Counted from the stretch's first letter, positions 49,401 through 58,076 are shown. The stretch: 64,000 bases of DNA from Chrysaora quinquecirrha (GCA_014526335.1 JACTAT010000048.1:2706631-2770630), one strand, 5' to 3'. A program made the numbers and translations. The notes: generated by a model not told the origin, from the letters alone.

Positions 49401-52400
49401 CTTTTCTCAGCAAAAAGCTAGAAAGATTTTTGAAAACCCAGAACGTATTTTTAGATAGATCCGGGACTTCATGCATTCTTTTCGTTGCCCACAAGTGAAA
49501 AACAGAGGAGCATGAATTAAAAAATCGTGCATGTGAATAAAAAATTCGTGTAAGTGAATTTAGTCATGAACAAAAGCGAGGTTTCTTGAAAGAGAATAAA
49601 AAACTTGGTGAATGTGATTGAAAAATACGTGTCTGTGAACATAAAATCTACATATGATTGAAATATTTGTAAATGTAAACGAAAAACTTGTAAATGGGAA
49701 TGGCAAATTCGTGAATGTCAATGAAAAGTTCGTCCATATGAATGAAAAAGAATTTTGCTGCAAATCAGCAACCATATGCAACTGTACTTATTTCTTTCAC
49801 AAAAAATTGGGACATGGAGTTACATATATAAAGAACGTTTGTGCGAGTAAGAGATTGGTTTTTCTGAAATTAGTTAGTGCAGTTATGAGTTTGTTGCTAT
49901 TACAATTATGAGCACAACATAGCAAGAAGGCATGCACTTTCGAGAAGCTAACAGTCTCTCGGATAACCCTAGAGCGATTCGACGCCCTTACGGGACTGTA
50001 TGCCATGCAACAGAGCAGACGTAATTCATGGTTATCGGTGTCAAGGAGACCATTGACACTGCTGCACTGCAAGTTGCCATAACTGCTTTTTGTTTAACGA
50101 AACGAGAAAACAAAGGAAAAACATGAGGCAAAAAGAATTTTCTAGAACTTGATCTTTATATTTCTACCATGTTAACTGGTATTATTACATCTAAACAACG
50201 CTCTTTGTTTGCAGCCATATTTTGTCGGCTGGAAGGGATTTGCTTTTCTGTTTTGAGTATTTTCTGCCTTATTTTTTCATTGATTATCACCATTAACATT
50301 ATTTCATCCTTTGTTTTAGGTGAATTTTATGTCTGCACAACTTGTAGCTGCACAGGCAAATACTACAAATCAAGGTATATGCAATCTGTTTTCTAGATTT
50401 CTACCCTGCAAACCCCTTTGCAGAGAACTAATTATGTTGAATCCTTTGTAATTTGGAGTTTAATTTGTAGATGAACCTAAAAATGAAATGCAGAAATTGG
50501 AAGACCAGGCTGTCTCAATTGCAGAAGATGCGCATAAAAATAAACCATCCACGGTGGCTCAGAAAGGTGTTCTCTTTGTCAGGTTTGTTAAAATCGGAGT
50601 AATTTGACAATAAGTTACCTGTTAGCAGTAGCGATTATTAGTTTTTGAAACAATGCTGCCAGCAATCTCAGCAAGCGTTTGTGCAACGCAGCCTGAAGTT
50701 TGATCCTGTTTACAATGTTTTACTGCGACTTACTCCAAACTTGCAATTAATCTCTTGGAAATGGTATGCAGGCATGGCAATTAGACCTGCACGACAAAGA
50801 AACTCAATTTTCGAGATAAATCAAGTTAACCGACCAAATAAAGTTTTAAACGTCGAGTTTAAAATTAACAGTCAAAAATTGTTGATTGAACTATATCAGT
50901 AATCTTTTTATTTCCGTATTTACAACCTAACGAACGTTTGAGGTTGCAAAAGATTGGAAAAGTCTTATAACTACAGAAATTACATTAGCTGTTTCTCAAA
51001 TATCAGAGAGGAAAATCACCCTTTCATTTGTTCGATCTTACATTAGCGTGACAAGTCAATTTAGGTGCAGCATGGTCAGCGAAATCTCGTCAAGCAAATC
51101 GAAATTACAGCTCAACCATGTTTCGTTTCACTTAAAGATACCCCACAAGCGACATTAGTTCTTCATTGTTCATCAATATTGCTAAAAGTTGAGGCATATT
51201 TCTTGCTCATCGATACCGAAGAGCAGGCGCGCTCCTTCGTCCCGTACAACAATACTACTCAGTTATCGGCATATTAGGAGCCTCGTGGATTGCCTTTGCT
51301 TATTTTCTATGGTAATTGAAATTCCAAAACATTCAATAATTTTATTATTTCATTTTTATTAATTTTAGAGGAGAAACTACGCAACCTAGTAATTTATCAG
51401 AAGTTGAAAAAACAACGAATCCAGAAGAAATCAATTTGGACGAAAGTGACGAAGACGAGGAAAGTGAAGAAGATAGCACAAATCAAGGTATGCAGCACTG
51501 TTCACTCCAGTCCCTAGCACGGAAGATAAAACAAAAAAGCCGGGGTCCAAGCCGGGGTCCAGAAAGATTTTTACTACCCTCCTGATGAAAGCCCGCTAAA
51601 TTTTCATGGCTCGCGGTTTCAGTCCCAATTTTTTTTATGAGAAATTTAAATGAACAAGACAATTTACTAATTTAATTTTTGTTAATAATTTTTAATTTTA
51701 CTGATAATCAATGAAAAAATTGTCCGCTATGAAGTCTTCAAGCAAGGAAGTTTTAAGTATAGTGGAAGGAGGTGCGTTTTAAAACCTCAGTATTAGCTAC
51801 TATACTTAGACTCGCTAAGTATTGCACCACCTTGCTCAAGATGGCGGCTCGCCATCGGTTTTGGCCTACAACAAAATTTTTGGATTCTAAATGCAGCAGT
51901 GATCGGAAATACCATAACTGAAGCTTTTGGCGGGAAAATATCCACCATTTTCCTAATTTTCATTATGAAATCAAATAGATGGACGTTTTAAGTGTTTTGG
52001 GAGAAAATTCCATTCAATAGATGATGCAGCAGTACCTTCGAAAGCTTTGTGGTAAATATCATATTACTTATGCCAAAATCTGACGAAAATGTGTTGGGTT
52101 AACTTGAAGATTGAAAGAGGAAAAAGAGATGAAGAGTATAACCAGAAAAGATAATATTTTGATACGAAAGCAGGCAAAAGATGACCATTGAGTAACGATC
52201 AGAGTAACGATCATAAACTCAGAATTGGAAATTAACAAAATTGTTACAAGACATAGTAACTATAAGGGAAAACGGGAAAATTGATAACAGGAAATATGCT
52301 ATACAGATAATATTGGATATTCGAAACAAGTTCTCTTGTTAGAGAAAGCGTGGCCTATTTTTGCGCTTTTCTTCTTTACCCCTCTCCCCCCACCGCTCAA

Positions 52401-53566
52401 AAAAACAAAGATAGTTTTTGATAATTCTGGGATGGGATAGAGGATCCACAGGTAATTGCAAAACTATTGTGGCGTTTCTAATATCTAACCAGTATTTTGT
52501 TAGTCAAATATATACGAATGTTTAGTTAGTTTTTCCAGCCCAAGACGCCAAATCTGTTTTTATCATTTAAGACGTTGTTGGTTCTTTTCATGTCCATCAA
52601 CTCGTTCAATCACTTGAGCCCATAAAGACATACTGTAATGTAATGAAATTCATACAGGTCGTCCTTTTGTTTATTGATTTCACATTTAAATGATCACTCG
52701 GTGTAAAGAAATTATTTCACTGTTTGGTTGTCTATAGTATCTCTTGTTTTATTAACAGATATCAATCTGGAGCAGAAGAAGGTGCCTGACGAAGTATGCC
52801 ACTTTTTTGTTGTTTTCTAATTCGCTAATTTTTTTCTTGCGAGTTCACATAAGGCTCAATAGCAACAACCGTGGTAGCTTATATTGTCGCAAGCTGCCTC
52901 AGCAGTGTTTCAACGATTACAAGATACGAGGATAATGGCTGTATTCTCCAGAAAATCGTGACAAATGATACTTTTTAAATTGCTCCTCGGAACTCTCTAT
53001 ACTTATTGAGAAAATCATTGTTTGAGACTCATTCTTAAAATTGTCTGGCTTTGAATTTGCAATGTCGATTTTTGGGTGTTAAAATTACAGATTTTGGGCT
53101 AGTTCCCCATTTGTGTGTATTATACACTCCTTTGCATCGTTTTATATTGGCAGAATACAAAGCTAGGCAGGAACTGGACAGGCCACGCCACGAAGAAGAA
53201 TCGATGAAAATACTATTTGCAGTGCAGTTGTTCTCGCGGGGCACAAAGTACCGAACTGGCATTATTTTGAAATAGATATCTTTGCTACTATGAGACACAC
53301 TGTTTGCTAACAAACCCACAAAATAAAAAATGAATGTCATTTTCCAGCCTTTCACTCGAGCTGGCAATAACAGGAGCAAAAACCAGCCAAATTTGAAGGT
53401 GTTAGTACAAATATATCAAGGCAAGGCAAATGAAATCCGTCTTTGATGTTTATGTTGTTGGTAGACCATGTCTTCCTGATCAATTCGTTATCGCGACTTT
53501 GAGTATGCAATCTCATACTCCTACTAATAAATCATTTTTTAGGTTTATGGCGGAATAAAAAGATGA
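22388..53566 (+). CDS. XAB2: XAB2/SYF1 pre-mRNA-splicing factor, 25 coding exons
   Basis: HAT (half-a-TPR) repeat protein of the spliceosomal Prp19/NineTeen-associated complex; the animal orthologue also links XPA and transcription-coupled repair. I resolved 25 coding exons (listed separately) totalling 2,559 nt, 852 aa plus stop, with every phase consistent and every intron GT-AG; human XAB2 is about 855 aa. Helical repeats run from about residue 20 to 760. Recognisable stretches include DIPYEEEI (N-terminus), [79 protein letters not shown], and an acidic tail [15 protein letters not shown] at about 810-830. The protein ends VYGGIKR, equivalent to the human VFGSLKED end. The gene spans 31 kb because the introns are large and repeat-filled. 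The first exon rests on position, phase and the [13 protein letters not shown] junction; an alternative 5' exon is possible. Confidence 0.96.
22580..22745. repeat. TATGCAGCAACTATCTT minisatellite, block 1
   Basis: About 17-25-bp units within XAB2 intron 1, close to exon 1. Confidence 0.8.
22980..23212. repeat. TATGCAGCAACTATCTT minisatellite, block 2
   Basis: Same unit as block 1 with a larger 115-bp duplication (TCTTCTGT...TTGTGTGTGCAGCAACT occurs twice). Confidence 0.85.
23728..24005 (-). pseudogene. GIY-YIG remnant in XAB2 intron 1
   Basis: Minus-strand frame [13 protein letters not shown], stop, then [40 protein letters not shown]. The [17 protein letters not shown]....GH pattern is the second half of a GIY-YIG domain of the retroelement type. 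Short, with a stop and a likely frameshift through the YIG block. Confidence 0.6.
24819..25288. mobile_element. Foldback element in XAB2 intron 1
   Basis: Arms of about 185 bp (24819-25005, 25108-25288) are inverted repeats, with shared ACCGCTCTAAATTCAATGGC and ATATGAGAAAAGTTTTAAAA, around a 100-bp loop. No coding capacity. Probably a MITE/foldback or an inverted duplication. Confidence 0.7.
25968..26195. repeat. TATCACTTATTGCGC minisatellite
   Basis: 18-36-bp units of TATCACTTATTGCGCMRAR in XAB2 intron 1; includes a duplicated ATTGCGCAAAGTATCACTC block. Confidence 0.9.
26900..27054 (+). CDS. XAB2: XAB2 exon 2
   Basis: Residues 16-66 plus two bases: [40 protein letters not shown]. First HAT repeat. 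Acceptor ttttcag, donor gtgatc. Confidence 0.95.
27201..27355. repeat. Inverted repeat (hairpin), XAB2 intron 2
   Basis: 65-bp arms 27201-27265 and 27291-27355 share TTGATTTTATAG and TTTGACCGTG in inverted order with a 25-bp loop. Confidence 0.7.
27491..27566 (+). repeat. Dispersed repeat shared with intron 12, copy 1
   Basis: GTGGTTGCTCCCTTTGCCGA and ATATTAGTAGACACGTG recur at 41403-41480. In XAB2 intron 2. Confidence 0.6.
29399..29452 (+). CDS. XAB2: XAB2 exon 3
   Basis: Completes Ser67 then [17 protein letters not shown] plus two bases; acceptor ttttag, donor gtaagt. Corresponds to YKLWYRYLKARRAQVK in vertebrates. Confidence 0.93.
29641..29705. repeat. AGGTCCCAGATCCC short repeats, block 1
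   Basis: TAAGGTCCCAGATCCC-type units, shared with 30885-30985; XAB2 intron 3. Confidence 0.55.
30885..30985. repeat. AGGTCCCAGATCCC short repeats, block 2
   Basis: Five or more copies of TAAGGTCCC with GATCCCGC. Confidence 0.6.
31040..31300 (+). repeat. Dispersed repeat, copy 1
   Basis: Shares ATGGCTAATGGGTA and GGATAGGAATGAGGAATGTT with 63320-63610. In XAB2 intron 3. No tRNA-like head seen; could be a SINE or MITE family. Confidence 0.5.
31713..31781. repeat. Tandem duplication, 34-bp unit
   Basis: CACGGCATAATTGATACTGA occurs twice in a row just before the LINE tail. Confidence 0.8.
31798..32001 (+). pseudogene. LINE ORF2 C-terminal tail
   Basis: Frame [56 protein letters not shown] to TAA at 32001. 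The TRGHN.KL...R...FS.R....WN.LP..V..A.S...F pattern is the tail of CR1/jockey-type LINE proteins. 5'-truncated copy in XAB2 intron 3. Confidence 0.8.
32209..32278 (+). CDS. XAB2: XAB2 exon 4
   Basis: Completes Lys85 then [20 protein letters not shown] and MHK; phase 0 end at gttact donor. Small exon, identified from the DPAFED...FMHK block. Confidence 0.93.
32306..32440. mobile_element. MITE fragment (GTTTTTTTTATAAGCAAC family)
   Basis: GCAGTTTTTTTTATAAGCAA followed by a TTGCTTATTTTTCGACC segment resembles the end of the MITE at 57434. In XAB2 intron 4; only one end recognised. Confidence 0.45.
32505..32690. repeat. Direct repeat, XAB2 intron 4, copy 1
   Basis: AATGTTGACATATTAAG, ACATGTAATGATGATTCTTT and CTGTGAGCTACTAGGC recur at 33197-33365. 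Confidence 0.75.
33197..33365. repeat. Direct repeat, XAB2 intron 4, copy 2
   Basis: Second copy of the 32505 repeat. Related GGATATTCAGTATGG fragments continue to about 34090. Confidence 0.75.
34446..34643 (+). CDS. XAB2: XAB2 exon 5
   Basis: Residues 109-174: [45 protein letters not shown]. Acceptor ttatag, donor gtgaag. The internal Met is not a start. Confidence 0.96.
35019..35114 (+). CDS. XAB2: XAB2 exon 6
   Basis: Residues 175-206: [20 protein letters not shown] then [12 protein letters not shown]. Donor gttagt, in phase with exon 7. Confidence 0.94.
35425..35463 (+). CDS. XAB2: XAB2 exon 7
   Basis: 39-bp micro-exon, residues [13 protein letters not shown], between a tttgtag acceptor and gtaaaa donor; matches vertebrate ERFVSKAGKSNYQ. 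Confidence 0.93.
36181..36225 (+). CDS. XAB2: XAB2 exon 8
   Basis: 45-bp exon, [15 protein letters not shown]; acceptor ctttag, donor gtatgt. Confidence 0.94.
37175..37354 (+). CDS. XAB2: XAB2 exon 9
   Basis: Residues 235-294: [53 protein letters not shown]. Donor gttagt. Confidence 0.96.
38037..38118 (+). CDS. XAB2: XAB2 exon 10
   Basis: [20 protein letters not shown] then SEGMSDE plus one base; donor gttgtg. The Met/Lys-rich linker replaces the acidic linker of vertebrates. Confidence 0.92.
39647..39719 (+). CDS. XAB2: XAB2 exon 11
   Basis: Completes Asp then [20 protein letters not shown] and LLN plus two bases; donor gtagca. Confidence 0.95.
40544..40843 (+). CDS. XAB2: XAB2 exon 12 (largest)
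   Basis: 300 bp, residues about 346-445: [57 protein letters not shown]. Donor gtaagt. Confidence 0.97.
41403..41480 (+). repeat. Dispersed repeat, copy 2
   Basis: GTGGTTGCTCTCTTTGCCGA and TATTAGTAGGGACGTG match the copy at 27491. In XAB2 intron 12. Confidence 0.6.
42118..42199 (+). CDS. XAB2: XAB2 exon 13
   Basis: [20 protein letters not shown] then GVRYHDE; donor gtcagt, phase 0. Confidence 0.94.
43087..43312 (-). repeat. Dispersed repeat, copy 2 (inverted)
   Basis: Reverse complement shares AGATAGGAATCAGGAATGTT, GCAAGCTGCAAGCT and GCTGATCTCAGGCTG with the copy at 63320-63610. In XAB2 intron 13. Confidence 0.65.
43421..43507 (+). CDS. XAB2: XAB2 exon 14
   Basis: [20 protein letters not shown] then LEESLGTFQ; acceptor attcag, donor gtaatt. 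Confidence 0.96.
44341..44454 (+). CDS. XAB2: XAB2 exon 15
   Basis: [38 protein letters not shown]; acceptor ttccag, donor gtatgc. Confidence 0.96.
45036..45122 (+). CDS. XAB2: XAB2 exon 16
   Basis: [20 protein letters not shown] then YLTKFSQRY; donor gtgagt. Confidence 0.96.
45799..45984 (+). CDS. XAB2: XAB2 exon 17
   Basis: Residues 570-631: [53 protein letters not shown]. Donor gtgatt. Confidence 0.97.
46232..46335 (+). CDS. XAB2: XAB2 exon 18
   Basis: [34 protein letters not shown] plus two bases; acceptor acaag, donor gtatga. Confidence 0.96.
48256..48355 (+). CDS. XAB2: XAB2 exon 19
   Basis: Completes Arg then [33 protein letters not shown]; acceptor ttttag, donor gtaagc. Confidence 0.96.
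48846..48962 (+). CDS. XAB2: XAB2 exon 20
   Basis: [39 protein letters not shown]; acceptor catag, donor gtaaat. Confidence 0.95.
49500..49750. repeat. GAATGAAAAATTCGTG minisatellite
   Basis: Degenerate 18-24-bp units in XAB2 intron 20 between exons 48846-48962 and 50320-50374. Confidence 0.75.
50320..50374 (+). CDS. XAB2: XAB2 exon 21
   Basis: [18 protein letters not shown] plus one base; donor gtatat. Corresponds to VNFMASQML in vertebrates. Confidence 0.94.
50471..50582 (+). CDS. XAB2: XAB2 exon 22
   Basis: Completes Asp then [20 protein letters not shown] and the conserved VLFV, two bases of Arg; acceptor ttgtag, donor gtttgt. Confidence 0.93.
51369..51487 (+). CDS. XAB2: XAB2 exon 23 (acidic tail)
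   Basis: [20 protein letters not shown] then [15 protein letters not shown]; corresponds to the human NPEEI acidic tail. Acceptor ttttag, donor gtatgc. Confidence 0.93.
52760..52794 (+). CDS. XAB2: XAB2 exon 24
   Basis: 35-bp exon: completes Asp then [11 protein letters not shown]; acceptor aacag, donor gtatgc. Confidence 0.88.
53543..53566 (+). CDS. XAB2: XAB2 exon 25 (terminal, coding part)
   Basis: 24 bp of coding sequence, VYGGIKR then TGA, after a strong polypyrimidine/ag acceptor. Matches the VFGSL end of vertebrate XAB2. No clear AATAAA signal was seen in the following 450 bp. Confidence 0.87.
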   Translation, partial: VYGGIKR

Positions 53567-54023
53567 ATGGCAAAATAACCATTGAAGTTGTAATTCAACA
53601 GCAACACATTATTGGACGAGCCTCTACATAGTGACTTTGCACTGCTACGTGATAAACAACGTTGAATAATCTTAGATAATGTCTTATGGGATACCTCAGT
53701 TTAGATCAAGATATTTGTACAACCTTGAGTCCAATCATTTGTTTTGCTTTAACTGTATCTTTGACATTTTAAGACTATTCTCTGCAGTTCTAGGAGACGC
53801 AAAGTAACAAAGATTTGATAATTATCTAACTGAAATGAGTGCTAAATAATTGAGATTTCGTTACTGAATATTAGCTCATAACTTTCTTTCACAATTTGTC
53901 GACGCTAACCTTACATAATCTTTTGAAGTAAACGTGAACTTAAACTGCTAAAACGATTTGCTAGGCGTACACGGTATTAAATTGTGACTTGTAGAAATGA
54001 AAAAGCTAAAATCGCATGCGAAA
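53567..54023. other. Convergent intergenic gap
   Basis: 457 bp between the XAB2 stop and the LRR gene stop. Must hold both 3' UTRs; no canonical AATAAA seen on either strand, only AATAAT-like variants. Confidence 0.6.
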
Positions 54024-57000
54024 TCATAGTGCAACGTTTTCTAAGGTTCTCTCTACTGTATGTAGTCCTGATAAATGCAGACAGGGACATAGACATGCCA
54101 GACAATGTTGGCAATGGCCTCTTCTTTGCTCCAGATAACTCTTTACTTTTTTCATCATGGCTCTCATAAAACGTGTTACCATTAGTATTGCAAGAGAAGA
54201 ATTTAGAAATACGAGCAATATACCTAATACGTAAGAATCGGACTCCCTTAAAACTGTTTCATTGTCTGTGTTAACAGGCTTTAGTACTGCACCAACACAG
54301 AGATTGATCGGAATTATGCAAAGAGAAAATAATTGTAAACGATTCTCGAAGCTGTCTCTAATAGGATGCCTGTATGCATGCCAAACGGCGAATACTCCAG
54401 CTGTGAAAATTGCGAAACTTATACCAATTTCTGTTTGTTGCAGGAATAATGTCAGACCTGCGGTCATGAGTAACTTTCTTATCATTTCTATCGCTTCCCA
54501 ATACCAGCTTGACTCATTATAATTTTCATAGGCGAATTTCACGGCAAATCGGGTTGCACTTTCATGTTTCGTCAAATCCTCAAGCAAGTTCATATTCAAG
54601 TAATTGTTCTCGCTGCAGATTTCTACGAATGTTTCCAGCTCTTCTATTTCAACAGGTTCGCGAGAAACTCGTTTTCGAATAACGCACCAAAGAATTACTA
54701 GCAAAATTACGGGCAACCCAAATGGAATGATCAGTGACAAATATGCAAATGATAAAGTTAGAATATCTTTTGAGAAAGATAAGCAACGCACACTGTAATC
54801 GCTTCTTAAGAAGCTTATTACATGTGCACAATTTTCATCTGCACATAATTTATGGCAACTTATTGGAAGAATTTGAATAACCCTTTGTGATGCTAGTGGG
54901 TACGTTGCGAAAAGGAACAATGCAACAGCCCTAAGGCAGTTCTTCTTTGTTTGTGCACACCTTTCTTGATAAGTACCTCTTTCTTTTGTTGTGAAATAGT
55001 AGACTTTTTTTGTAATAAAGAAAAGCAAAATCGTGCATGGAACGAATGCTGTTCCAATTATGGTAAACCAGAATTCATGTATAGCATTCATCCTCCATTC
55101 TGGTTTCATGCACCGAAGTGACGGAAAACGTAACACTTGTAACTGTGCAAATTCGAAAATTTTGACTGCTTTCTTCATTGAGTGTGGCCAATGAATGTAG
55201 GCAAAGGCATGAATTATTCCACTCAATACCTGATAAAACCCAAGAAATATCTTCACATTCGATAGAATGATGTCTGCAAGGGTTCTAGTGCAATTTTCGT
55301 TGATCTTAACGTTAACTTTATCCGTCCATGATATCAGCATGCAGAGTAATATAAAAAACACGACGTATGCAAGGAATTCTAAAACTGCAAAAACAGGCTT
55401 TGGGCATTTAGTACATCTATTGAAATGACTTTGATATCCTGTCCTACAGACAGCGCATAGCACACCAGTGTATTTCTCGTCACAAGATGCATCTACACCT
55501 CCAAGACATGAGTTGTAAATTGGGCATTTATGTGGCTTTGGAAACGCGCATGTGAATTTGTTGAAATTTCTATCGTAACCGTCGCTTTCTATCTCTAGAT
55601 TGCTAGTGAAAAATTTATATGATTTTTTGCATGTTGTCTCATTGTTTGACTTGTCCCTCCATATCCACCAAAATCCTCTTTTTAACTGTTTATAATCTTT
55701 TGAGCAAGAAATTCCAAAGGTCTCACATTTCATGCATTCCCCAAAGCGATCTGTACGAGCAAATCCGTCAAGACAGCGGCAAGCCCGATAACCTGCAATT
55801 AGATCTGTTCTAGTCCCTATAGGACATGTGAGACAATCTAGTGCGCTTTTCCCAGGTGACCTTCTTGGCGGAACGTATTGCCCTACAGAGCAGGTTTTAC
55901 ATGATGTCGTCGCAACTTCATCCTGATAGAATGAACCAGCCGGACATGCTTTGCATTGAACATCTCCATAAAATCCTGGACGACAAGGATTGCAAATGTA
56001 ATTGTCTTTCTCTTTGCGACAGTCATATCCTTGATTTCCTAGTGTCGTATACATTGTTTTCACATGATAAGGCACTGCAGGACTGCATTTGATCCTTGCT
56101 TGTATTTTCTCTGGACCAACAAATTCCGTTATTTCATTACATGAGATGTATACAGTCGCCTTCGCAGATAATGTTATGTATTCTTTTGATATAAATTTCT
56201 TTAGTTGCGGATTATCAAACAGCAGAACAAGTGAAGGAGGTGAAGTCATATGACTGAAAACTTTATTTACGTTCTGGATCTTATTTCCATACAAAAATAA
56301 ACTTGAAATGGACATTCCTCTGAAGACTGCTTGGGGTAAGTTTTTTATATTGTTTCGATGTAAATAGAGATGCTTAATTTGCGACACTCCAGAGAAAGAC
56401 ACATTGCTCAGAAGAGTCAGATTTTCATTGTGGCTCAGATCTACAGTGTCAAGACTTTTAGGACCGCGTAAATCTGGAACGCTTGAAAATGAATTATTTG
56501 ACAAAAATAAATAACTCAATCCGTAACAAAATATCAAAAAATTACGTGGTAATTGTTCGATCTTGTTGTTTTCTATATTCAGAGTTTGTAAACGTTTGTG
56601 AGAATGAAATGCATCTGAATCCATTATTTTAATGTCACATTTATTAAGGCTGAGATGCCTTAATTCATTTAAATGCTTCAGTAGGTTCGCTGTGAGTCTG
56701 TGTATATGATTACCATCAAGCCGAAGGTACGATATAGTCATGGGCATGAAACTCAGATCATTGTGGATTTTGATATCGTTGAATGATATATCGATCCAGT
56801 TAAGGGAAATATTGTGCAATGTGGCCTGAAGGTGCTTGATATTTACATTGTTATGGGCTAAGTTAATTCCTTTTAATAAACCAGGCAATTCAAATGAATT
56901 GCTAACAGAACAATTTCTCAATATCAATGTATGCAGCTTTTTAAATTTCATGAAAGAATTTTGTTTGAACTCCAGCAACGGATTGTTTGATAAATCTAAA

Positions 57001-57179
57001 TGTGTGACTGAACCTGAAATGTTCTTTGGGATGCTTCTCAGCCCAAGGTTCCTACATTGCACAGTTTCATCATGGCAAAGGCAATTTCTTGGACACTTTC
57101 CACATTCTCTGCCACTGATAATGATTAAAATGACCATGAGTTGCAATGATGAAGAACATTTTTGTATCATTTTTTCCAT
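54024..57179 (-). CDS. LRR / Cys-rich / multi-TM receptor-like protein, intronless
   Basis: A single uninterrupted frame; the open frame extends to an ATG at 57275 (1,083 aa), but the Met at 57179 (33 residues in) directly precedes a signal-peptide-like segment (LQLMVILIIISG), so I choose it (1,051 aa). Numbering from the upstream Met: LRRNT-type cysteines 58-74 (CGKCPRNCLC); about ten leucine-rich repeats 85-365; a Cys-rich block 419-624 with GCC2/GCC3 or ephrin-receptor-like pairs (CKACPAGSFY, CLTCPIGT, GVLCAVCRTGYQ); then about eight or nine hydrophobic spans between 627 and 1036, with WYWEAIEMIRKLLMTAGL before the last group. The tail has a cysteine cluster CQHCLACLCPC, possibly palmitoylated. 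The fold suggests a plasma-membrane sensor; ligand and function are unknown. Similar architectures occur in cnidarians and sponges (from memory). It converges on XAB2, 457 bp apart. Confidence 0.9.
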   Translation of the reverse strand: MEKMIQKCSSSLQLMVILIIISGRECGKCPRNCLCHDETVQCRNLGLRSIPKNISGSVTHLDLSNNPLLEFKQNSFMKFKKLHTLILRNCSVSNSFELPGLLKGINLAHNNVNIKHLQATLHNISLNWIDISFNDIKIHNDLSFMPMTISYLRLDGNHIHRLTANLLKHLNELRHLSLNKCDIKIMDSDAFHSHKRLQTLNIENNKIEQLPRNFLIFCYGLSYLFLSNNSFSSVPDLRGPKSLDTVDLSHNENLTLLSNVSFSGVSQIKHLYLHRNNIKNLPQAVFRGMSISSLFLYGNKIQNVNKVFSHMTSPPSLVLLFDNPQLKKFISKEYITLSAKATVYISCNEITEFVGPEKIQARIKCSPAVPYHVKTMYTTLGNQGYDCRKEKDNYICNPCRPGFYGDVQCKACPAGSFYQDEVATTSCKTCSVGQYVPPRRSPGKSALDCLTCPIGTRTDLIAGYRACRCLDGFARTDRFGECMKCETFGISCSKDYKQLKRGFWWIWRDKSNNETTCKKSYKFFTSNLEIESDGYDRNFNKFTCAFPKPHKCPIYNSCLGGVDASCDEKYTGVLCAVCRTGYQSHFNRCTKCPKPVFAVLEFLAYVVFFILLCMLISWTDKVNVKINENCTRTLADIILSNVKIFLGFYQVLSGIIHAFAYIHWPHSMKKAVKIFEFAQLQVLRFPSLRCMKPEWRMNAIHEFWFTIIGTAFVPCTILLFFITKKVYYFTTKERGTYQERCAQTKKNCLRAVALFLFATYPLASQRVIQILPISCHKLCADENCAHVISFLRSDYSVRCLSFSKDILTLSFAYLSLIIPFGLPVILLVILWCVIRKRVSREPVEIEELETFVEICSENNYLNMNLLEDLTKHESATRFAVKFAYENYNESSWYWEAIEMIRKLLMTAGLTLFLQQTEIGISFAIFTAGVFAVWHAYRHPIRDSFENRLQLFSLCIIPINLCVGAVLKPVNTDNETVLRESDSYVLGILLVFLNSSLAILMVTRFMRAMMKKVKSYLEQRRGHCQHCLACLCPCLHLSGLHTVERTLENVAL

Positions 57180-57433
57180 AGAGAACCGGTGTGATGCCAG
57201 CTTATCTTTCGTCCTGTAGATCAAGAGATTTATTACACAGTCGGTTTGCAGACGGTTTACATAAACTAGTGACACTGGGCCTTTTTACGCTATAGAATAT
57301 CATATCCAAGTGGAACAGAAATGTAGAGCACAAAATATGATTGAGTAAATTCTGAACAAGTTTCGTTTTTATGTCCGAAGGACATATTAAGAGGGTGTTC
57401 GTTGTAATAGGCATATAGGTAGGCATGGCATAT

Positions 57434-57829
57434 ACACACTTTTTTTTATAAGAATACAGTCTATAAGAATATTCAGGCTCAAAATTGCTGAAATTTAAGA
57501 ATTATTTAAGAATAATCTGAGGCTCAAGCTTGACGAGGATCATTTTTATTTTTCTGCGTTTTTCACACTGCAAAATAAGTGTGATTGTCAGGCAACTGTA
57601 TTTGTTTTGAAATGCATACATCCTGTCTGACTCTTTGATACAGTAACTCTTTTTATTAATAAAATAACAAATGACAAAGATTTGACTTATTTCTCTTGAT
57701 CTTCAGGCCAATTTACAACATTGATGATTAAGAATAATTTAAGAATATTTTCAGGCTCAAAATCGAATAAGCTTAAGAATAATCGAGGCTCGGCAAAAAA
57801 TAAGGTATTCTTATAAAAAAAAAGTGTGT
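57434..57829. mobile_element. 396-bp MITE with 24-bp terminal inverted repeats
   Basis: Left ACACACTTTTTTTTATAAGA, right its reverse complement with one extra A. Flanked by TGGCATAT and AGGCATAT, a 7/8 match suggesting an 8-bp target duplication (hAT-like). Internal repeats of TTAAGAATA and CAGGCTCAAAAT in both halves. Lies 5' of the LRR gene. Confidence 0.7.
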
Positions 57830-58004
57830 AGGCATATAGGCAAATAGGCATATAGGCAAATAGACGCTTTTTCGTGCCAAAACGCAACAAAAGATAAACC
57901 ACAAATAATAGGAATTAAACTTTGAAATCGCCCTTAAGTGTTGTCGTTAGTGGGCATAATTAACAAATGCAATTGCTTGCCAAAAACATCAATTAGTATC
58001 AACT

Positions 58005-58076
58005 GTTAGTGTAGCGCAGTGGAATAATGCGCTTGTTTCTTGCGCTAAGGGTTGCGAGCTCGATCCAGATGCAGGA
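58005..58076 (+). mobile_element. tRNA-like SINE head
   Basis: GTAGCGCAGTGGAATAATGC then GAGCTCGATCCAGATGC: spacing of box A and box B like a tRNA. No acceptor stem pairs well and the body is not recognised. Confidence 0.45.

Larger units (their letters stand above)
34644..53542. other. Remaining XAB2 introns
   Basis: Twenty-one introns of about 100 bp to 1.9 kb (largest 46336-48255). Apart from the listed repeats at 41403, 43087 and 49500 I see only unique AT-rich sequence. Confidence 0.7.

Noticed and set aside
54262..57219. Several plus-strand frames across the LRR gene
   Set aside because: Antisense shadows of the 1,051-aa frame.
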